Assembly: GCA_026390435.1 (NCBI GenBank)
Contig: JAPLFY010000098.1
Span: 1-51,817 of the forward strand
Direction of reading: 5' to 3'
Origin: Pseudomonadota bacterium
GTDB lineage: Bacteria > Bdellovibrionota_B > Oligoflexia > Oligoflexales > CAIYRB01
Length of the DNA: 51,817 bases
Below, piece by piece: positions 42,851-51,817 of this stretch. Under the pieces are notes generated by a model. The model was not told the origin of the DNA. It did not search any database and saw only the letters and a program-made list of their open reading frames with translations. The position numbers and the translations under genes are program-made. Within the stretch, counting starts at the first letter, position 1, and each line of letters opens with the position of its first letter.

Positions 42851-44422
42851 TTAGGGGTGGCTTTGGCTTGGTGAGTCCAGCCAGCCATTCAGACTTTGGT
42901 TCATCGCGTCACGTAAGGCTTTATGTGGATTGAATACGAGTCGTGGGACTTCGACAAAGACCGTGTTGGCAAACGAGCTATTGCCTAGTAGTTCGTACAA
43001 GACGGTCTCATAATAAACGACTTGCTCACCCCGATAAACCTTCTCTGCCATTAACCAGAAGTCCCGGTTTTGCTTTGAATAATAGTCAGCTTCTTGCGGG
43101 ATTTCGACGGCACAGAATCCCGGGTTAAAATGGGTGGCAATTAAGGAGTTTTCTAGGAATTGCTTGCGGTCTGTTCCACTAACATGAGGCAATTCTAAGC
43201 TTATCTTTACCGGCGCACCGCCATTTGGGGCGTCAATAAAGCAGGGCGTGCCACCGACGTCGTTGTGAATGTTTGGCACTTGTCCCATTAAGTTTACTGG
43301 GCGGGCAAATAACTCGCGTAAATAGTCGTCAGTTAGGGGCTTATTCAGTGGAGTATGGAACAGCGATGCCTGGAGGCGCCATAACGCTGCAACCGGGCCA
43401 CTGGAAAGCGTAATCGCAGGCATCGGAGCCGATGCCGGCAAAAATTGCCTCAAGATAGTTTCAGCGCTCGCTGCAGCCACTTCGATTTGCTGTTTTGCTA
43501 GGGCTGCCCTGATCGCACGAACACCTGTCAGAAGCTGGCGATGCAGCGATAAAAAGGCCGCCGTTGCCGCTATCGCTGCGCTGCCAGTACCCATAATATT
43601 ATCGATGTTGCGAATGAACAGGGCATCGCTCGTAGGAAATAATTGCCGTGTAGTAGGGAATAATTTGGCTATGGCACCATGTCCCGCTGGGACCACGGAT
43701 GGCTCGCCATTAGGATCTAGCACTGGGCTTCCATCGCGGTGAAAGCGGATCGTCGACAGCGCAGGGCCTTGCTCCAAAAAGCGTGACTCTAGGGGCGATG
43801 GCTTCTGATGATGAGTATTGGCTGCAGCTAGAGCGCTGGAGAATGCGGCAGTCTTGCCTGGCGGCGTCACAAAAAGCTCACCCGAGAGTCCTCTGAGCTT
43901 TAGATGCTCTAGATGTTTTAACTCTAGAAACGACGTCCCCTCGCGTACGCATGGCATGAGTGCTTTTGGTAGGTGGATCTCTTCGGATAAACGCTCGCAG
44001 TCTTTTGCGCTTAGTGCGTTGGCTTTAGCTGGCGCTGATACCAATGTGGCCAACTGCTGCGGCAATGGCCAAGTAAGGGCTCCCTCGTGAGCGAGCGATT
44101 CCAAGCTCGAAACGATGTCGGGATGATTTTTGTCCTCTAATGCACAGCTAAGGTGATGTAGGGGCTGTGAGTAACGGCTTGCGGCACCTGCAGCCAGTAC
44201 AAAAGCAATGTAGCCCTCTGCCCAGTCGCTTTTTAGATCAGCAGCCGGTGGTAGAGTTAACATGCTGCCATTGTCAAAGCGGCAAGTGTCTATGATTTTG
44301 AATGACGCCTTGCGTTGCTCGCTGATAGCGCGGCTGAGCAATTGCTCATGAGCCTGCAATTCATCCGGTGCAAGCCCTAATCGGGTCAACTGATCAATTA
44401 TTGCTGTCAACGTATTGCTCAT
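42851..44422 (-). CDS. DUF4301 family protein
   Basis: The protein (523 residues from ATG 44422) matches DUF4301, seen chiefly in Bacteroidetes: ESRFLEQGPALSTIRFHRDG, SVVPAGHGAIAKLF, DALFIRNIDNIMG, IHNDVGGTPCFIDAPNG, ATHFNPGF and NTVFVEVPRLVFNPHKALRD. The fold of the family suggests a nucleotidyltransferase-like enzyme, but no reaction is known. The N-terminal 100 residues show FVLAAGAASRYSQPL, recalling LxAGxGtRm of nucleotidyltransferases. The start lies inside the 3' end of the upstream gene (29-base overlap), so the two are coupled. Confidence 0.75.
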   Translation of the reverse strand: MSNTLTAIIDQLTRLGLAPDELQAHEQLLSRAISEQRKASFKIIDTCRFDNGSMLTLPPAADLKSDWAEGYIAFVLAAGAASRYSQPLHHLSCALEDKNHPDIVSSLESLAHEGALTWPLPQQLATLVSAPAKANALSAKDCERLSEEIHLPKALMPCVREGTSFLELKHLEHLKLRGLSGELFVTPPGKTAAFSSALAAANTHHQKPSPLESRFLEQGPALSTIRFHRDGSPVLDPNGEPSVVPAGHGAIAKLFPTTRQLFPTSDALFIRNIDNIMGTGSAAIAATAAFLSLHRQLLTGVRAIRAALAKQQIEVAAASAETILRQFLPASAPMPAITLSSGPVAALWRLQASLFHTPLNKPLTDDYLRELFARPVNLMGQVPNIHNDVGGTPCFIDAPNGGAPVKISLELPHVSGTDRKQFLENSLIATHFNPGFCAVEIPQEADYYSKQNRDFWLMAEKVYRGEQVVYYETVLYELLGNSSFANTVFVEVPRLVFNPHKALRDAMNQSLNGWLDSPSQSHP

Positions 44423-45626
44423 GCCACGATTTTGCCACTTTGTTTGGCTTCTGTCCAATTGCCAAATCAAGCTCACTTAGTATTTCTACTATGGCCTCCT
44501 TGAGGCAAAAAGAGGACTCTGACAGTAGCGTCTTTTGGAGCAATATTCTGGTGGCCTCTTGTCCCTGTAATGCACTCAGGCGGCGACATGCCGTTTTCAG
44601 TCCGAGCGGAGTCAGGGGTCTAATCTCAGTGATTGCGGCTGCGAGTAGATCGGTGTCCTCAATGCGTTGTTGAATTAGACTAGCCTGAAAATAGGCATCA
44701 AGTTTTGGAATTTCAGAACGTAAATCCGACGTGTCACTCGTCCAATTAGCGGCGAACGCGGCCGCGGTCAATTCGCTAGCTAGGGTTAGATTGCGCCAAG
44801 TCCGTTGTCCCTCTGGGGCCATGAGGCCTCGGGCTGCGAGGAGTCTACAAAGCAATGTTGTCGGGCGTTCGCCGTGAAATTCAGGCGCATTGGGTAAAAG
44901 ATTTGCTAGCTCCTTCGTTAGTTCCCTGATGTGCATGACGCGCTGCTGTGAGAGTTTTAACAATAATTCAAATACCCATTCGGTACCGTGTCGGATGAAT
45001 GCATCGCACCAAGGTCCTTCTGAATCGAGTAACAGATAATGTAACCTTCGGCCTTGCAGCGCCCAGGGTGAGTCCTGCAGCTCATCAGCTATCGTGGTCA
45101 CGATTCGCGCAATTTGTGCATCCAATTCAGGGAGATAGCGCGTGCTGTGGTCGGTCTGTGGGGTCATTAGCCCCAGAGCTTCTTTAATGCGAAGCAGCAG
45201 ACTTCGACCAAATCCCAAATCTAGTAGTAGCGATTCTTCGTCTTCGGCAGTTGCCGTCGCTATACAAATACATGTCAAAAATTCATCGCTGCTAGCTGTG
45301 TTGGTCGCTAAGGTTTGACGGCCGACTGCAATAATACCGCTCGCTAAGCTTCTAGCTAGTTCTTGAGGTATGTGGAAAGTTGTGGCGATATGATCGGTCA
45401 AAATTACAGAAAATAGCGGTGTCGCTAACCAAAGGCGATGGCGTGTTACGCAATATAGAAGATCAATTTCTATCGCTTGCATCAGGCCGGGCGCGACGAT
45501 GCCACTCTCGCATAAAGGGGCAACGGCATTGTTGAACCCTAAAGATAGAGCGCTGGTAGTTGCGGTAAACCTAGGATCACCTAAATAAGCCAGATGATGC
45601 CGAAATTTCTCAAAAGTAGCCGTCAT
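44394..45626 (-). CDS. Unknown helical protein coupled to the DUF4301 gene
   Basis: A 410-residue soluble protein with AAGGATAA well placed before ATG 45626. It is almost entirely helical; the last 100 residues look like HEAT-type repeats (AAITEIRPLTPLGLKTACRR, EAIVEILSELDLAIGQ). The middle has an acidic stretch TATAEDEESLLLDLGF. I recognise no family. Its 3' end overlaps the DUF4301 gene by 29 bases, so they are likely one operon and may form a complex. About 236 bases separate it from the giant TPR gene on the other strand, with no gene between. Confidence 0.7.
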   Translation of the reverse strand: MTATFEKFRHHLAYLGDPRFTATTSALSLGFNNAVAPLCESGIVAPGLMQAIEIDLLYCVTRHRLWLATPLFSVILTDHIATTFHIPQELARSLASGIIAVGRQTLATNTASSDEFLTCICIATATAEDEESLLLDLGFGRSLLLRIKEALGLMTPQTDHSTRYLPELDAQIARIVTTIADELQDSPWALQGRRLHYLLLDSEGPWCDAFIRHGTEWVFELLLKLSQQRVMHIRELTKELANLLPNAPEFHGERPTTLLCRLLAARGLMAPEGQRTWRNLTLASELTAAAFAANWTSDTSDLRSEIPKLDAYFQASLIQQRIEDTDLLAAAITEIRPLTPLGLKTACRRLSALQGQEATRILLQKTLLSESSFCLKEAIVEILSELDLAIGQKPNKVAKSWHEQYVDSNN

Positions 45627-45862
45627 GAGCTTATCCTTTTCTATTCACTCCGGGGTGTCCATGTCTTTGGCATGAGTCTGATTATAGCAAGGCATATCGC
45701 GGAACTAGGTAATTCCAGGAAAAGTTTAAGCTGTTTATAAAATGTGCCGATACCTCTAACGACCAGCCACAGCAAGTGGCAGCAGTTTGAGGAGGTGTGA
45801 TTCGCGTTGAGTAAATATCCAATAACGTTCTTGTAATTGACTGAATTTTAGAGGTTTCTTGG

Positions 45863-48800
45863 GTGAGCAAGGAGAGCGAAAAGCCTATTGATGCATTGCT
45901 GACGAAGCTCGGCTTCGTGAGTGAGTCTCGTCAAACGTGGGTCTTGTGGAAACTGCGGAGCGAGTCTTTGGTCGATCCCAAAGAAGTTCCGGAAAGTCTT
46001 CAGAATAAGCCTGCGTCCAGTCGAGTCGTCAATCCGTGGCGTATCCTTGGTAGCGAACTGGCATCTCGTAAGGGTGGGTTGGCAGTTCACAATTTGATGA
46101 TGGACCTCGATAAGACTGCTATTTTACGCAATCTAAGCAATTTGACCAAAAAATACTTCGGAGCCCGTACCACCAGTGACTTCGTTTTTCAGAAAGACGG
46201 ATCCATATGGTGCGTTTTCGAATTCAACCGTGCGCTTCGTCGAGATCAGGGAACTCAAGGCGACGATGTGTCGCGCCAATTATCCAAGCTGGCAAACGGG
46301 GTAGGTGGATTTAAGGTCCGTATCCTCGCCGAAGGCAATGAAGGCCAGTTAGTACTTTCCGATATCTTTGGGTTTGGCTTCCTTCCGTTCGTATTTGTAA
46401 CCGTGCCTCTGAGATTTTTAGCAGAGGCTCTGGGTCTAAGATCTTGGGATGAAATAAGCCGCAAAGAGTGCGTGCCAACCTCGATTCATGAAATGCGGTT
46501 TCCTCTCATGGCGCCCGTATTGGTTCATTTAGGTAGCCTCGGTGCAACACCGGCGATGCTTCGGCAGCTGGAAGCCGAATTATCGCAGTCACGTGGACAG
46601 TTCAGCCCAAACGTTTTCGCTGGCGATCAAGGGTTAAGTGTTCGACTTTTGTCTGATGACGTAGATATACCTGCTGGTTTTTCCGAAGTAACGTTTGTAC
46701 CGGTAGAAGTTTTGGAGTCGAGGGAACGCCTAGAACAATGTCGTGATCTCGACAAGGCGATCACTTCTGGAAAGCTGAATCAAGCCTGGAAGCAGCTAGT
46801 TGACCGATGTGCGACAGAGCGTGACACTCTCTATTTGTGGCGCCGCCTTTCATTACTAGGTTTGGTTGGGTGCGGTGAACTCAATGATGGTGCGATCATC
46901 GTAAGGGCTTTGGAGCTAGAGCCTAATCAGAAGCTGTTCCTCTCTTATTCGATTCACCTAGCTTTGCTAAGTAAAAATCAGTCAGCATCGTTAGAACATT
47001 TGTCGAAACTTGGCGCGATGCTAATGAGCGAGATTCGTGGTGCGGAACATTTGCAATGCTTTGATTTAGTATTGCCAGAATTGCTAGGTGATGTTTGGGC
47101 TGAGGAAAATCACGACAAGGCGGCGGATTGCTACTACAGAGTACTCGAAAAACGTGGCGAAGTACCTCGGGTTCTCAAGAAATTAATAGAATTAGCTCGA
47201 TTAGATAATCGTATCGATGCAGAAATCAGTCTCCTTCACCGTCTGATAGGTGCTGAGAGACGGCGTCTCGAGCTAGCTAAAATTCATTTGAGAATGGCAG
47301 AGCTGCGTCGGCTACAGGGTGTCAGTGGTGACGATGCAATTCAATTAGCGCAGAAGGCTTTGAAACTGGATCGAGGCTTAGTGGCTGCGGCATTGCTAGT
47401 CGCTGACATACTCGTGGAGCGTGAACGCTACGAAGAGGCGATCCAGGTATCAGATAGTTTGCTCAAGGACCGGAACCTAAACCTGAGTGCTGCCGAAAAG
47501 CGTTGTCTAGAAGCAACAATTGGCCGTATTTGGTGTCATCATCTCCATAGGCCAGATTTAGCGGCGACTCGCTATGAAATGGCTATAGGATACGACGTTG
47601 GTGATCTGGAGACATTGCGTGAGCTTGAACACATCTATAGGCAGGGCGCAAATCACTTGTCGCTGGCCCGCATTCTCGAAGCCGAGTTTGCGGTGTTTGA
47701 GCAGAATGGGAAGAGCGAATATTTAAAGCCAATTTTTGATGAACTTGTCAGCCTTTATCGTGGTTCAGTGAGAGAGCCGAAGCGAGCTTTAGAATTGTAC
47801 CTACGCCTCCTTGCCACAAGTACGATTGCAACGCAGGAGCTTGATCTTTTATTTAGTTGGAACGATGTTGATATTGATTGGTCCGACCTCAGTGCAAGGC
47901 TTGTAGCGAAAATTCCAGCAGTTCAGGCTGGGCGCCGCCGTGGGGAATTTCTGTGTCGCTTAGCTGAGGTTTTTAGGGATCGGCTAGGGGATGATGTTGG
48001 CGCTATTCGGCATCTACGCGCTGCAAATCAGGAGGGGTGGATAGATGCGAGTGGCTTTGCGTTTCTCACAGAGTATTTATCACAGCAAAAGGACTACAGA
48101 TCGTTAGTTCAAGCTTTTGAATTGCGTCTGCAGCAGGTATCGGCAGCAGATCAGCAGTTTCTAATTCTCGAGCTCTTGACGACACCTGCTGAGTTGACAG
48201 ATTTACAGCGAGATAATCTGGCGCTTAGGGTTTACGCATTCGATTTCTCTGCTGAGATAGCTTTGAAAAAAAGGTTTCAAGTTTATAACCAAGCAAATCA
48301 GGTCGATGCAATTGGGCGTTTGCTGACTGCAATCGGTGAATTGCAAAAACTGACATCGATGCAGCGGTTGCAGTGGATGCGTGAGGCTATACAAGCACTA
48401 TTCGATTTAGATAATGTCCGTCGTTACGATCTCATGGGCAGTATTTATTCACAAATGTTGCCTTTGGTTGATGATCAAACAATTGTCCTTAATGAAGCTG
48501 TTTCTGCTTTAAAAGAAGCGCCCGATCTAAAATATTTACTTTTCTTCGTCAGGGAGCTTCTGAAGCGTGGGCTGACAGCCGAGCTCGCCGAACGAGATAT
48601 TATAAAATTACTGAGAGGTTTAGACCAGGAGTTGGCCATCTATCATGAGTTGATGTCGTTTAAGGCGACAACGGTACACGTCGCGGTGAGTCATGCGAGA
48701 ACTGCCGCAGCTTTATATGCGAAGAGGCTGAATCAAGAAGTCGCGACCGAAAAAATGGTGGCTAGAGTATGCACACTCGTGGCTTGCACTGCCGATGAAT

Positions 48801-51799
48801 TGCAGGAACTTCGAATACTTGTAGAGCGTACCGGTCATTGGAAGTTGCTGGCGAAGGCGTTGCAGAAGCAGGCAGAATTTGAAGAAAATAGGCAGCAGAA
48901 GTTTGCACTACTAGACCAACTTGGCCAAATCTTCTGGTATAAGATGAAGGATCGTGCGCGAGCGCGACTAGCGTTTAGTGCCTCGGCTCGCTTTAGCGAT
49001 GAACCACATAAAATTCATCATGTGCTCGCCAAGTTAGCCGCGGAGACTAATGATGTGGAGCGCGAAAAACAACATCTTGGCGAGTATTTGCAGGATGTCG
49101 CATCTACAGTAGATATTGAGACGTTGACAAGAAATGCAGAGCGGTTATTGAAAATCGGAGAAGATCCTGTTTCTGTGCAACGGATACTTCAGAAGCATGT
49201 TGATAAGTCTTTTTCAAAAGGCAGATGGCAGCAGGCTGGGCTGCTCGCGGGTGCCTTGATTAATAACGGCCTTGTATCGAGTGAGACCTACAAAGTTACT
49301 CTTAAAGCGGCAATTATTGAGCGTGACGCAGAAAAAGTGGTTGATCAATGGTGGCGCGGTCTTGCTTGTGTAGCAAACAAGTCAAAAATGAAAGCGTACT
49401 TAGCTGAGACTACTATTTTAATCGAACGGGGAGAGATGCGTCATGTACTGCTTGATTGCTACAAGGCTGCCTTAGATCATAATATCGGCGATCGCATTGG
49501 GCCAACGAGTAAGCAAGAATTAATGTTGGTGTATGCGAGTATGTTGTTTGACCAGGATGAAACCAGACGCAAGGCTTTGGCGATATACGCGGAGGTCTAC
49601 GCCGCGGATCCAACTAATAGTCGTACTTGGATGCCGCTTTACTTTCTCTTGCTCGAATTTGGTGCCCCAACGGAACGCTTAACACATTTGCGTGCCATTC
49701 TGCCCAAGCTTCGCCTCGATCAGCGTCCACTGAAATCATTCCCGCTTACTATCGAGTCGATGCAATTAGAATTGCGGAATCTGGAGAAGGAAATTTTGGT
49801 ACATGGGGCCGCGGCGCTCCCTCGTACGCCGGTTAAGTCTACAGAGAAAAGTATCGAAGCTAAGAAGGACGAGTCGTTCCTTCGTTCAGATTCAGATCAT
49901 GCAGTACCGCAAGAAATTTCTGCCCCCGCGATCGATTTTGGATTCGCGGTTTCTGAGGGACTACAGGATGCGGTTTTGACTTCAAAAGAGGAATCAGCGA
50001 ATGCAGATTTAAAGGCCGTTTCTGGCGACTTTGCTGGATTTGTTTTGCCAAATATCGCGCGTAAGTCGAGCTTAGTCGAGCCATCATCGGTCGGGCTTTT
50101 TGCTCCTGTGGCGAAATCCTTCAGTAGTGGAGGAGTGGTAGAATTTAAATTGGACATCGCCGATGAAGTTTCTCCAAGTTCAGGGTCGGTGGATGGTAGT
50201 GATATTCTGCGCCTAGACTTAGAGCCGGCTGGTGGACTAGATCTGTCGGTTGAAGATAAAGCTGACAATCCGTTTGCAGCCGACGTTATAGATCTCGATA
50301 GTGTAGATATTGAAGAAGTTGAGGACTCTTCCGAGTCTTCATTGAACCTAGGCGATGACGAAATCTTGCAGGTCGGTCCGGCCAGCAATGCTCAATTTAA
50401 TGGAGTAACAGGCCCTTCGGCAGACTTTATGGCGTTTAATTTGGGCGCGGATGTACTGAGTGGTCTTGGCCCCAGATCTTTTCCGCCAAACATAGTCGCT
50501 GGATTTTCGTCGGGTTCAGACGAAGAGACGACCACCCAGGCGCTGACCCTTGGCAATATGGTTTTTCCGCCGGCACCGGGTGTCATCATTCCACCTATCC
50601 CACCGATCCTGCCTATTAGGACTGCTTTAGATTCTGGTGAGGGTGCTGACGGAACTATGCTTATGAATCAGAGTACCTCCTTCGACGCAGCTGATGGAAA
50701 TGAGTCCACTGATCGCAATGCTATAGACACTGTCCAGGTCGACAATACTATGCGCGAGGGCTTTGGAGTCAATGTCGATGCGGCTGATGATGCAGCGGAC
50801 TGGCGGGCGGCAGTCATAAAAGGTGATTTCAATGCTGATCTTACTGGCCGACTATTGCAGCAAGCATTTGCAAGTGAAATTGAAAAGCATCTGGCGATAC
50901 AGAGTGTTGCACTTGTGGCCGGGAACTGCGAAAGATTGAGCAATTGGCATTGGAGAGTCTGGCGAAATCCTGATGAGTATGGATATCCCTTGTCGGGTAA
51001 GGAAAGGTTTCCTCAGCGTCTGAATACACCAGGGCTCAATTCCAGTTTACATAAATTGGTGATTGCGATGGCACCTTTACTGGTGCGAATAAACTCATCA
51101 AGATTCTCTCAAACTTATCTTAATAAGAAATTCAATTTGACTGAGTCGATGATTCAGCGGATGAGTAAGCCACTCGACTGGCAGAGTGGCATATTACGCA
51201 CGGTCGGTTTGCACCATTATGCTGAGCGAGTCCGAGTTGCGAAGTATACAGCATTCGATTTGCCTGGTCTTGGTGCAGAAATATTCTATGATGGCCTGCG
51301 GCGGACTCTTTATATTGATAGCACTCACTATCGAAAGACGCCGTCTAGTCATCTATTTCATCGCATAATCGGTCTGATATGGTCTGTTAGGATTCATTAC
51401 TATGTGCCACTGGCACTTGATCCAATAAAGGATTTCTTGCCAGTTATTGGTTCATTACATCAGATTTTTAGTAAACAGGGCTTCTCAAAGCTAAAGATGA
51501 AGCTCAGTGCATCTGATGGCATCAATAAATATCTGCGCGATTTTGATCTTAGGCCGGTTAGAGCTATACATGAAAAAATAGGAATGCCTAGCGAAGAGCA
51601 AGTACTGCAGTTATGGGAGTCGATGCGGGCACACATTTACCGCATGCAGATAGCTGAGACATTGGATGTCATCGGCCTATTCGAGTCAATTCTCGATAAG
51701 GATTTATTGGTGCCGAACCTGCATAAGCATAGTGAAATTTATCAAAGGTCACCGTATGCCAAGGCGTTAATTGAATTCGTGACCAAATTAAATATCTAG
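45863..51799 (+). CDS. Giant TPR-repeat protein, 1978 residues
   Basis: The largest gene in the window starts at GTG 45863 (AGAGG 9 bases before) and ends at 51799. Residues 1-300 form a globular, strand- and helix-mixed head (FVFQKDGSIWCVFEFNRALR). From about 300 to 1380 lie many TPR-like helical pairs (AEKRCLEATIGRIWCHHLHR, ELYLRLLATSTIATQELDLL, ALAIYAEVYAADPTNSRTW). From about 1390 to 1700 comes an acidic, Ser/Gly/Asp-rich disordered linker with a proline run PPIPPILPIR. The last 280 residues are a compact domain with several aromatic blocks (AEIFYDGLRRTLYIDSTHYR, IWSVRIHYYVPLALDP). No signal peptide or membrane segment is seen, so it is probably a cytoplasmic scaffold. I do not recognise the terminal domain. 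Confidence 0.75.
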   Translation: MSKESEKPIDALLTKLGFVSESRQTWVLWKLRSESLVDPKEVPESLQNKPASSRVVNPWRILGSELASRKGGLAVHNLMMDLDKTAILRNLSNLTKKYFGARTTSDFVFQKDGSIWCVFEFNRALRRDQGTQGDDVSRQLSKLANGVGGFKVRILAEGNEGQLVLSDIFGFGFLPFVFVTVPLRFLAEALGLRSWDEISRKECVPTSIHEMRFPLMAPVLVHLGSLGATPAMLRQLEAELSQSRGQFSPNVFAGDQGLSVRLLSDDVDIPAGFSEVTFVPVEVLESRERLEQCRDLDKAITSGKLNQAWKQLVDRCATERDTLYLWRRLSLLGLVGCGELNDGAIIVRALELEPNQKLFLSYSIHLALLSKNQSASLEHLSKLGAMLMSEIRGAEHLQCFDLVLPELLGDVWAEENHDKAADCYYRVLEKRGEVPRVLKKLIELARLDNRIDAEISLLHRLIGAERRRLELAKIHLRMAELRRLQGVSGDDAIQLAQKALKLDRGLVAAALLVADILVERERYEEAIQVSDSLLKDRNLNLSAAEKRCLEATIGRIWCHHLHRPDLAATRYEMAIGYDVGDLETLRELEHIYRQGANHLSLARILEAEFAVFEQNGKSEYLKPIFDELVSLYRGSVREPKRALELYLRLLATSTIATQELDLLFSWNDVDIDWSDLSARLVAKIPAVQAGRRRGEFLCRLAEVFRDRLGDDVGAIRHLRAANQEGWIDASGFAFLTEYLSQQKDYRSLVQAFELRLQQVSAADQQFLILELLTTPAELTDLQRDNLALRVYAFDFSAEIALKKRFQVYNQANQVDAIGRLLTAIGELQKLTSMQRLQWMREAIQALFDLDNVRRYDLMGSIYSQMLPLVDDQTIVLNEAVSALKEAPDLKYLLFFVRELLKRGLTAELAERDIIKLLRGLDQELAIYHELMSFKATTVHVAVSHARTAAALYAKRLNQEVATEKMVARVCTLVACTADELQELRILVERTGHWKLLAKALQKQAEFEENRQQKFALLDQLGQIFWYKMKDRARARLAFSASARFSDEPHKIHHVLAKLAAETNDVEREKQHLGEYLQDVASTVDIETLTRNAERLLKIGEDPVSVQRILQKHVDKSFSKGRWQQAGLLAGALINNGLVSSETYKVTLKAAIIERDAEKVVDQWWRGLACVANKSKMKAYLAETTILIERGEMRHVLLDCYKAALDHNIGDRIGPTSKQELMLVYASMLFDQDETRRKALAIYAEVYAADPTNSRTWMPLYFLLLEFGAPTERLTHLRAILPKLRLDQRPLKSFPLTIESMQLELRNLEKEILVHGAAALPRTPVKSTEKSIEAKKDESFLRSDSDHAVPQEISAPAIDFGFAVSEGLQDAVLTSKEESANADLKAVSGDFAGFVLPNIARKSSLVEPSSVGLFAPVAKSFSSGGVVEFKLDIADEVSPSSGSVDGSDILRLDLEPAGGLDLSVEDKADNPFAADVIDLDSVDIEEVEDSSESSLNLGDDEILQVGPASNAQFNGVTGPSADFMAFNLGADVLSGLGPRSFPPNIVAGFSSGSDEETTTQALTLGNMVFPPAPGVIIPPIPPILPIRTALDSGEGADGTMLMNQSTSFDAADGNESTDRNAIDTVQVDNTMREGFGVNVDAADDAADWRAAVIKGDFNADLTGRLLQQAFASEIEKHLAIQSVALVAGNCERLSNWHWRVWRNPDEYGYPLSGKERFPQRLNTPGLNSSLHKLVIAMAPLLVRINSSRFSQTYLNKKFNLTESMIQRMSKPLDWQSGILRTVGLHHYAERVRVAKYTAFDLPGLGAEIFYDGLRRTLYIDSTHYRKTPSSHLFHRIIGLIWSVRIHYYVPLALDPIKDFLPVIGSLHQIFSKQGFSKLKMKLSASDGINKYLRDFDLRPVRAIHEKIGMPSEEQVLQLWESMRAHIYRMQIAETLDVIGLFESILDKDLLVPNLHKHSEIYQRSPYAKALIEFVTKLNI

Positions 51800-51817
51800 G
51801 TGCATTGCTTAATGGTT

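Overview
The window looks like the chromosome of a Gram-negative, diderm bacterium. It carries several lipoproteins with lipoboxes, an outer-membrane beta-barrel fused to FecR and TPR segments, a c-type haem protein, and diguanylate-cyclase/PilZ signalling. The mix of a DUF6178 protein, a LonB-like protease, VWA and giant-TPR proteins, and moderate GC suggests the former Deltaproteobacteria, most likely Bdellovibrionota/Oligoflexia. This is inferred from gene families only; there is no rRNA or other marker gene in the window.

About 1-6.8 kb is an accessory, partly decayed region. It holds two DUF4143-type AAA ATPases, one of them behind a strikingly regular array of three inverted repeats. 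It also holds a fragment of an IS66 transposase, a truncated IS91-type (Y2) transposase fused end-to-end with the second ATPase, a DUF1622 membrane-protein pair, and a lipoprotein gene split by an in-frame amber codon.

About 6.8-15.9 kb is a surface and carbohydrate block: a secreted haem protein behind a good Fur box, a GH6 cellulase lipoprotein, a GH5 mannanase-like enzyme, a Cys-rich lipoprotein, an MFS transporter started from TTG, deoxyribose-phosphate aldolase, a VWA lipoprotein and a two-unit TM2 protein. Polymer cleavage outside, uptake and central metabolism would fit together, but co-regulation is not shown.

About 16-28.2 kb is mostly housekeeping: polyprenyl synthetase with an M16 peptidase; a DUF6178 pair; speA followed by a STAS/zinc-ribbon protein behind a hairpin that buries its ribosome-binding site; a PAS-GGDEF cyclase; then rsmD-coaD and a large FecR-TPR-barrel protein, the last two overlapping by ATGA.

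About 28.2-45.6 kb holds an outer-membrane barrel, three overlapping small membrane-anchored genes of unknown function, epmA, the LonB-like protease, a 34-residue very basic ORF resembling the bS22/AURKAIP1-COX24 ribosomal family, a HAMP protein, 6-phosphofructokinase, rlmN, a large lipoprotein, a REC-PilZ regulator, tlyA, and a DUF4301 protein paired with an unknown helical protein. The window closes with one 1978-codon TPR protein (45863-51799). No rRNA, tRNA, CRISPR array or complete insertion sequence was found.
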